Shown here piece by piece: positions 59,074 to 64,000 of a stretch of 64,000 nucleotides of DNA. The DNA is from Rhizobiaceae bacterium (GTDB lineage Bacteria; Pseudomonadota; Alphaproteobacteria; Rhizobiales; Rhizobiaceae), in contig JARGOF010000020.1 in NCBI GenBank assembly GCA_029212415.1, positions 1 to 64,000 of the forward strand, in the 5' to 3' direction. Position numbers and translations under genes: made by a program. Each line of letters starts with the position of its first letter. Position 1 is the stretch's first letter. Below the pieces are notes generated by a model that worked only from the letters and a program-made list of their open reading frames with translations, was not told the origin of the DNA and made no database searches.

Positions 59074-60726
59074 ATGTCAAAAATGCCCGTGAACCGCAAA
59101 ACGCATGAGGTTCTGAACCAGCCCAAGCCCTATTCGGGCGTCAATGCCTATCAGTCCGATCCGATGCTGTGCGAGGTTGCCAATTCCATGCCGAAGGCAT
59201 TGCGCGACGAGTTTTCGGCCATCGGGCGTTTTGTCACGACGCCGGAAGCGCAGGAACTTGCGCGCATCGCCAACCGTTCGACGCCGGAACTCAAAACCTT
59301 CGACCCCTCCGGTCACCGGATTGACCAGGTGGATTTTCATCCGGCCTATCACGCGCTTATGCGCCGGGCGTTCAGCAATGGGCTGCACAGTTCGATCTGG
59401 GAAAACAAACCGCTGGAAAAAGGCATTGTCCATCAGGCGCGCGGCATCCGGTTTTTTCTGACAGCGGGTCTGGAATCAGGGCATCTTTGTCCAATCACCA
59501 TGACCAGCGCATCCATTGCTTCCATCAAGTCAAACCCCTCCGTCGCACGGACATGGGGACCCAAAATACTGTCGCGGAATTATGATTCTTCACATCGTCC
59601 GGTGGCAAAGAAAAATGGTGCGACAATCGGTATGGGGATGACCGAGAAGCAGGGTGGCACCGATGTGCAAGCCAATACCAGCACTGCCGAAAAGGCAGGC
59701 GAAACGGTCTACCGGCTGAGTGGGCATAAATGGTTCATGTCGGCGCCGATGAGCGACGCCTTTCTTATGCTGGCGCAGGCAAATGAGGGGCTGAGCTGCT
59801 TTTTCGTGCCACGTATCCTTGAAGACGGCACAACCAACGGGCTGGAGTTTCAGCGGCTCAAGGACAAGCTGGGTAACCGGTCGAATGCCTCCAGTGAGGT
59901 GGAATTCTCCAATTCCTATGGCTACCTGCTGGGCGAGCCCGGCAAGGGCGTGCGCACAATCCTCGAGATGGTCACGCTGACCCGTCTTGATTGTGCGCTG
60001 GCGTCTGCCGGGATCATGCGTGCATCTCTGGCCGAGGCCGTGCATCATTGCCGCCAGAGGAAAGCATTCGGCAAACCACTGATCGACCAGCCATTGATGA
60101 TCCGTGTCATGGCCGACATGGCTTTGGACGTAGCGGCGGCTACGGCGCTGGTTCTGCGGCTCGCCCGGGCGTTCGACAACGCACCGAACGACCCGAAGGA
60201 AGCTGCCTTTGCCCGGGTGATGACACCAGTGGTCAAATATTGGGTTTGCAAAATGGCGCCGGCGTTGATTTACGAGGCAATGGAATGCCTTGGCGGCAAC
60301 GGTTCCATAGAGGATCGCCCCTTGGCCCGCCATTATCGCGAGGCGCCTGTCAACGCGATCTGGGAAGGCTCCGGCAATGTCATGGCGCTGGATCTGGTGC
60401 GTGTATTGGGCCATGAACCGGCGCTGGTCGAGGTTGTGATCACATCCATTGCCAGCGACCTTGGCGGGTTTGCCAAACGAACCGTTGATGTTCTGACGGC
60501 GGCTGCCGGGCTGTGTCAGCGCGATGAAAGCGCAGCGCGGATCCTTGCCGAGCAATTGGCCTTTTCAGCGGCGGCAGCCGAACTCAACCGTATGGGGGCA
60601 GGGCGCATTGCCGATGCCTTTGCCGAATCCCGGCTGGCCGGGGCATGGCGAACCAGCTACGGCATGCTTGATCTGCGCTTTGATGCCGCCCAGATCGTCG
60701 AATTGCTCTACCCGGAAGCGATATAG
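59074..60726 (+). CDS. AidB-like acyl-CoA dehydrogenase
   Basis: 550-aa flavoprotein of the acyl-CoA dehydrogenase family. Its length, the early LNQPKPYSGVNAYQSDPML segment and MTEKQGGTDVQANT place it in the AidB branch (alkylation-response type) rather than fatty-acid oxidation. The C-terminal part has MECLGGNGSIEDRPLARHYREAPVNAIWEGSGNVMALD. In E. coli AidB binds DNA and has weak isovaleryl-CoA dehydrogenase activity; here the role is inferred. ATG 59074 fits; an in-frame start at 58990 is less likely. Its 3' end overlaps the convergent AEC gene by 19 bases. Confidence 0.88.
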   Translation: MSKMPVNRKTHEVLNQPKPYSGVNAYQSDPMLCEVANSMPKALRDEFSAIGRFVTTPEAQELARIANRSTPELKTFDPSGHRIDQVDFHPAYHALMRRAFSNGLHSSIWENKPLEKGIVHQARGIRFFLTAGLESGHLCPITMTSASIASIKSNPSVARTWGPKILSRNYDSSHRPVAKKNGATIGMGMTEKQGGTDVQANTSTAEKAGETVYRLSGHKWFMSAPMSDAFLMLAQANEGLSCFFVPRILEDGTTNGLEFQRLKDKLGNRSNASSEVEFSNSYGYLLGEPGKGVRTILEMVTLTRLDCALASAGIMRASLAEAVHHCRQRKAFGKPLIDQPLMIRVMADMALDVAAATALVLRLARAFDNAPNDPKEAAFARVMTPVVKYWVCKMAPALIYEAMECLGGNGSIEDRPLARHYREAPVNAIWEGSGNVMALDLVRVLGHEPALVEVVITSIASDLGGFAKRTVDVLTAAAGLCQRDESAARILAEQLAFSAAAAELNRMGAGRIADAFAESRLAGAWRTSYGMLDLRFDAAQIVELLYPEAI

Positions 60727-61643
60727 GTGGCGACGTAGATGACCAGCGGGATGGTGAAAAATGACGCTGCTGTCTGCAGCGTTGCAATGGTCGCATAGAG
60801 CGGCGCATCCCCACCCATCTGGCGCGCCAGCAGATAACCGTTCATGGCTGTCGGTACGGAACCGCACATGGCCAGAATTATGAGCGATTCGCCGCGCACG
60901 CCCAACATCCAGCACATTGCGGTCAGCAGTGCCGGGTAGAACAGCAGTTTGAAAAAGACCGGGAGGATTGCGGTCAGCCCGGGTTTCAGCGTATCGCGGA
61001 TGCGCAGGCCGGCACCGACCATGATCATTCCCATGCCAAGCGCCGCACTGGCGACGAGATCAATGGATTGTTCCAGCGGCGGATAGATTTCCACCTGCAG
61101 AAAACGCAGTCCCAGTCCGGCAAGGCTCGACATGATCAGCGGATTGGTCAAGGTGCGACGAAACAGGGAGCTCATGCCCCGTTCCGGACTGGCAAACCAG
61201 ATGAGCATGGCAATATTGACGATGTTCATCGGAATGATGACGAGTGCCATGAGCAGCACGGTCAGCGCCAGTCCCGGGCCGCCGAATAGTCTGTCGGCGA
61301 TGGCCAGGGCCACAAAACCGTTCCACCGCGTTGATGTCTGAAAGACGCTTGAGTAGATCGACCCCGAAACTCCGTAACGTCGAAAAATCGGCCAGGAAGC
61401 AAGCAGCAATACGAAGGTCAGGGCGACCGTCGCCAAAACGCCAATGCTGATCGCGGTCAGTTCCAGTCCGCCGAAATCCGCCCGGTAGAGCGTGAGAAAG
61501 AGCAGGGCCGGAAACAGGACGTAGTAACCGACTTCCTCCAGGCCATGCCAGACCGAACGGTCGACAAGTGGCACCCGCTTGAGCACGACACCCAGCAGGA
61601 CGATCAGAAATATCGGAAGAATGCTCTCGAAGATCGGTAACAT
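60708..61643 (-). CDS. AEC-family (auxin efflux carrier-like) transporter
   Basis: 311-aa inner-membrane protein with about ten helices in two halves, of the AEC family that includes malonate and other organic-acid carriers. Typical features are the polar FQTSTRWNGFVALAIADRLFG segment and CGSVPTAMNGYLLARQMGGD near the end. Substrate unknown. ATG 61643 has no strong ribosome site. The last 19 bases overlap the acyl-CoA dehydrogenase gene on the other strand. Confidence 0.85.
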   Translation of the reverse strand: MLPIFESILPIFLIVLLGVVLKRVPLVDRSVWHGLEEVGYYVLFPALLFLTLYRADFGGLELTAISIGVLATVALTFVLLLASWPIFRRYGVSGSIYSSVFQTSTRWNGFVALAIADRLFGGPGLALTVLLMALVIIPMNIVNIAMLIWFASPERGMSSLFRRTLTNPLIMSSLAGLGLRFLQVEIYPPLEQSIDLVASAALGMGMIMVGAGLRIRDTLKPGLTAILPVFFKLLFYPALLTAMCWMLGVRGESLIILAMCGSVPTAMNGYLLARQMGGDAPLYATIATLQTAASFFTIPLVIYVATYIASG

Positions 61644-61682
61644 CGCACCAGCCGTTTGTTTGGAGAATGTTCCGGGTCATAG

Positions 61683-61716
61683 AGCGCTTCGGCAAAAGTG
61701 TGAAGCGGTTTTCCTG
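61683..61716 (+). repeat. Dispersed intergenic repeat, copy 2
   Basis: The segment shares a 21-base identical core (61694-61714) with 19547-19567. The outer bases differ, so the hairpin is weaker here. It lies between the AEC gene start and the DUF6105 gene. Confidence 0.55.
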
Positions 61717-61901
61717 CGGCTCAACCGTCTTCAAGCCAATAAATTTGTTTGATATTAACCTTAACAAATAGTTTACGTTGCGTTGATGCCTTCAACAGAC
61801 CACTCTTGAGGAACGATGACGGGGACAATGCGGAGATGGCCAAGACGATAGACACACGGGTGCGGAATGTGTGGTCAGGGCCTTTGAACAGGGGAAATTA
61901 T

Positions 61902-62231
61902 ATGAAATGGTTCTTGATATTATGGATTGTGCCGGTGTGTCTGCTTGGCGCCTGGTACGGACTGTCATACTACGACATGAATTTTGGTTTCGTCATGCTC
62001 AGCCGGCAGATACACGATCTGGTTTTCCAGATTTATGGCAATATTCTCGGTGTTCCGCCTGAAGACCTGCCACGCATGGTCTTCAAGGCTGTTGCGGTGG
62101 ACAGTCTGATTGTCCTGGGCATTGTGCTGTTTCGCTACCGCAAGGGGCTTATCAGATGGGCAAAGGCAAGACGGGCACCTCAGGATGACCTGTCTGTGGA
62201 TGCAGAGGAAAGCCTGTCCAGAGCGCCTTGA
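61902..62231 (+). CDS. DUF6105 family membrane protein
   Basis: 109-aa protein with two membrane helices (about 4-22 and 64-82). [20 protein letters not shown] and [21 protein letters not shown] match my recollection of DUF6105, a small Rhizobiales family. Function unknown. ATG 61902 with CAGGGGAAA upstream was chosen over an in-frame start at 61749. Its 3' end overlaps ruvX on the opposite strand by 52 bases. Confidence 0.72.
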   Translation: MKWFLILWIVPVCLLGAWYGLSYYDMNFGFVMLSRQIHDLVFQIYGNILGVPPEDLPRMVFKAVAVDSLIVLGIVLFRYRKGLIRWAKARRAPQDDLSVDAEESLSRAP

Positions 62232-62662
62232 AGAATGAAGGCCGCGGCTGCGGAATCGATGCGTTCAGCGCGTTTCTTGCGGGACACATCCATTTCCAGC
62301 AGCGCCCGTTCCGCCGCCACGGTGGACAGGCGCTCATCCCATAAAGCAAATCCGATGTCGGTTTTCATCGCGATATTGCGCACAAAAGCCCGGCTTGCCT
62401 GGGCTCTTGGACCTTCTGATCCGTCCATATTGACCGGCAGGCCAATCACGCAGCCTCCGACACGCTCACGCTCCAGCATGGCCAGAAGGATTTCTGCATC
62501 CTTGGTGAATTTGGTGCGCCGGATGACCTGCCTTGGGGTGGCCAGCGTCAGCCCCAGATCACTGATGGCAATGCCTATTGTTTTTGTTCCCAGATCCAGG
62601 CCGGCCAGAACCTTTCCAGGTGGCAGGGATTGACGCAGTTCTTCCAGGGTGAAGAGACTCAT
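62180..62662 (-). CDS. ruvX: RuvX / YqgF Holliday-junction resolvase-like nuclease
   Basis: 160-aa RNase H-like nuclease linked to processing of 16S rRNA and, in some species, Holliday junctions. Motifs are [16 protein letters not shown] at the start, [16 protein letters not shown] in the middle and [14 protein letters not shown], with catalytic acids D and E, then D near the end ([12 protein letters not shown]). ATG 62662 gives the usual length; a TTG at 62683 is in frame. Confidence 0.93.
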   Translation of the reverse strand: MSLFTLEELRQSLPPGKVLAGLDLGTKTIGIAISDLGLTLATPRQVIRRTKFTKDAEILLAMLERERVGGCVIGLPVNMDGSEGPRAQASRAFVRNIAMKTDIGFALWDERLSTVAAERALLEMDVSRKKRAERIDSAAAAFILQGALDRLSSASTDRSS

Positions 62663-62773
62663 GACCAGATTTTCCGTAACCAATTGCGATTTTGACGCTT
62701 TTCAGACGTCGAGGCGTTTCATAAGGTGTTTGTCTGTTAAAAGCGACCGATCTTGCAGCAATGGAGCGAACTG

Positions 62774-63481
62774 ATGAAAATTCAATGGATGGGGCACTCG
62801 GCGTTCCAGATAATAACCGCAAAGGCCAATATTCTGATTGATCCTTTTCTCACCGGAAATCCGGGCTTTGACGGGCGTGACGTGAAAGAGGTGACCCGGG
62901 ATGTGACACATATCGTTCTGACCCATGGCCATGCTGATCATATCGGCGACACGGCGGCAATCGCCCGCGACACCGGTGCCACGATCATCGGCAATTTCGA
63001 CCTTTGCCAGTGGCTCGGACACCACAATGGTCTGGATCAGTTCGATCCTGCCAATACCGGTGGAACGGTCCATCATGACGGTTTTTCCGTGACCTATGTC
63101 AATGCTCTGCATTCCTCTGCGCAGCTCACCGAAGATGGTGTGTCCCATTCATTGGGCAATCCCAATGGTGTGGTGCTGCATTTTGATGATTCGCCAACGC
63201 TGCTGCATATGGGCGACACGGATATTTTCTCCGATATGGCGCTGATCAATGAATTGCATCAGCCCAAAATCGGTCTTGTGCCGATCGGTGATCGCTTTAC
63301 CATGGGCGGAGCGGTGGCGGCACTGGCCTGCCGACGCTATTTTGACTTCTCGACCATTGTGCCGTGTCACTATGCGTCCTTCGGGGTGCTTGAACAGACG
63401 GCTGAGAAATTTCTTGCAGCCATGGAAGATGATGCCTCCCGGGTGAAGATACCGGCTGCCGGCGAGTGGCTCGAATTTTGA
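62774..63481 (+). CDS. UPF0173 metal-dependent hydrolase
   Basis: 235-aa metallo-beta-lactamase-fold protein of the UPF0173 family. The metal motif is [11 protein letters not shown] (HxHxDH) near residue 54, with further ligands in [17 protein letters not shown] and PCHYASFG. The physiological substrate is unknown. ATG 62774 follows GGAG with good spacing. gatC follows on the same strand after 96 bases. Confidence 0.92.
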   Translation: MKIQWMGHSAFQIITAKANILIDPFLTGNPGFDGRDVKEVTRDVTHIVLTHGHADHIGDTAAIARDTGATIIGNFDLCQWLGHHNGLDQFDPANTGGTVHHDGFSVTYVNALHSSAQLTEDGVSHSLGNPNGVVLHFDDSPTLLHMGDTDIFSDMALINELHQPKIGLVPIGDRFTMGGAVAALACRRYFDFSTIVPCHYASFGVLEQTAEKFLAAMEDDASRVKIPAAGEWLEF

Positions 63482-63577
63482 TGAAAAAGCGCAGGATAAG
63501 CCGCTTGCCCTTGCCCAATGGGGGTGGCAGGGCTATAGGCAGCACACCATTAATCCATCATTCGGAGCCTGAACCAG

Positions 63578-63865
63578 ATGTCTGTTGATCTTGCCACGGT
63601 CAAGCGCGTTGCACGACTTGCCAGAATTGCCGTTACCGACGAGGAAGCGGTGAAGATGGAAGGTGAATTGAATACCATTTTGGGGTTTGTCGAACAGCTC
63701 AACGAAGTTGACGTGAGCGGCGTCGAGACGATGACGTCGGTCATGCCGATGGATATGAAAAAACGGCCGGATATTGTGACCGATGGCGGCAAGGCTGCCG
63801 ACATTGTGGCCAATGCCCCGGCAACGGAAGAAAATTACTTTCTCGTACCGAAAGTTGTTGAGTAA
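63578..63865 (+). CDS. gatC: Asp-tRNA(Asn)/Glu-tRNA(Gln) amidotransferase subunit C
   Basis: 95-aa small subunit of the GatCAB amidotransferase that converts Glu-tRNA(Gln) and Asp-tRNA(Asn) to the correct amides. Typical start [19 protein letters not shown] and the [12 protein letters not shown] segment in the middle. gatA is expected next but does not begin before the window ends; 63866-64000 shows only an imperfect inverted repeat around GTGTTTTC/GAAAACAC. Confidence 0.96.
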   Translation: MSVDLATVKRVARLARIAVTDEEAVKMEGELNTILGFVEQLNEVDVSGVETMTSVMPMDMKKRPDIVTDGGKAADIVANAPATEENYFLVPKVVE

Positions 63866-64000
63866 ACCGTTCGGCGGGTGTTTTCCTTTCGCCACAGGCG
63901 CGTGACCGACATGCGGTCTGTCTGATGAAAACACGCCCGACCGGCCCACTGCCTGAACCTGCCCATACAATGATTCCGATTGTTGCCTGAAAAGTGATCC

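Noticed and set aside
1-64000. CRISPR arrays, prophage, insertion-sequence transposases, toxin-antitoxin pairs or a defence island
   Set aside because: No regularly spaced repeats, integrase, transposase or phage genes were seen; the window is chiefly conserved chromosomal genes.

Overview
The window is chromosomal core DNA of an alphaproteobacterium, most likely order Hyphomicrobiales (Rhizobiales). Supporting signs are the complete 14-subunit nuoA-N operon in alphaproteobacterial order, the short (about 440 aa) prolyl-tRNA synthetase, the divK-pleD pair, a DinB with an N-terminal zinc knuckle, and the gene runs rpmG / MFS / NUDIX / DUF983 / rnr / topA and dprA / plsY / pyrC' / pyrB. The genus cannot be fixed from the sequence alone.

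Layout. 1-1000: tRNA-Val (minus) and tRNA-Asp (plus) with palindromes. 1-16.6 kb: nuoA-N on the plus strand, encoding respiratory complex I, with two extra genes inside the operon (a GFA-family zinc protein between nuoC and nuoD, and a small exported protein between nuoD and nuoE). 16.6-19.9 kb: birA, RNase J, methylmalonyl-CoA epimerase and a DUF1467 membrane protein. 20-24.5 kb: a small exported protein, a candidate minus-strand ncRNA, then proS-lolC/E-lolD closed by a good terminator. 24.9-32.6 kb: an accessory operon with a PAS protein, a PAS-AAA+-Fis regulator lacking the GAFTGA loop, a polyamine-type ABC importer (binding protein, ATPase, two permeases) and an aldehyde dehydrogenase. 32.8-35.7 kb: an NCS2 purine permease, a 28-codon micro-ORF and a BenE-type transporter. 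35.78-36.06 kb: a 280-bp MITE-like inverted-repeat element. 36.4-45.1 kb: dnaE, a quinone oxidoreductase, the coupled minus-strand set DUF3572-HAD-dinB, then divK-pleD (cell polarity and c-di-GMP). 45.5-53.3 kb (minus): rpmG, MFS transporter, NUDIX hydrolase, DUF983, rnr, topA. 54-58.9 kb: an SDR gene (plus) and pyrB-pyrC'-plsY-dprA (minus). 59-63.9 kb: AidB-like acyl-CoA dehydrogenase, AEC transporter, DUF6105, ruvX, UPF0173 hydrolase and gatC, with gatA presumably beyond the right edge.

Most genes are housekeeping. The best candidates for new biology are: (i) the sensor-importer-dehydrogenase operon at 24.9-32.6 kb, whose AAA+ regulator has intact ATPase motifs but no sigma-54 contact loop; (ii) the passenger genes and hairpin cluster in the nuo operon; (iii) a candidate ncRNA upstream of proS; (iv) the structured repeat before dnaE; and (v) a dihydroorotase homologue that has lost its metal ligands and probably serves as a structural partner of PyrB. 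No CRISPR array, prophage, transposase or toxin-antitoxin pair was seen.
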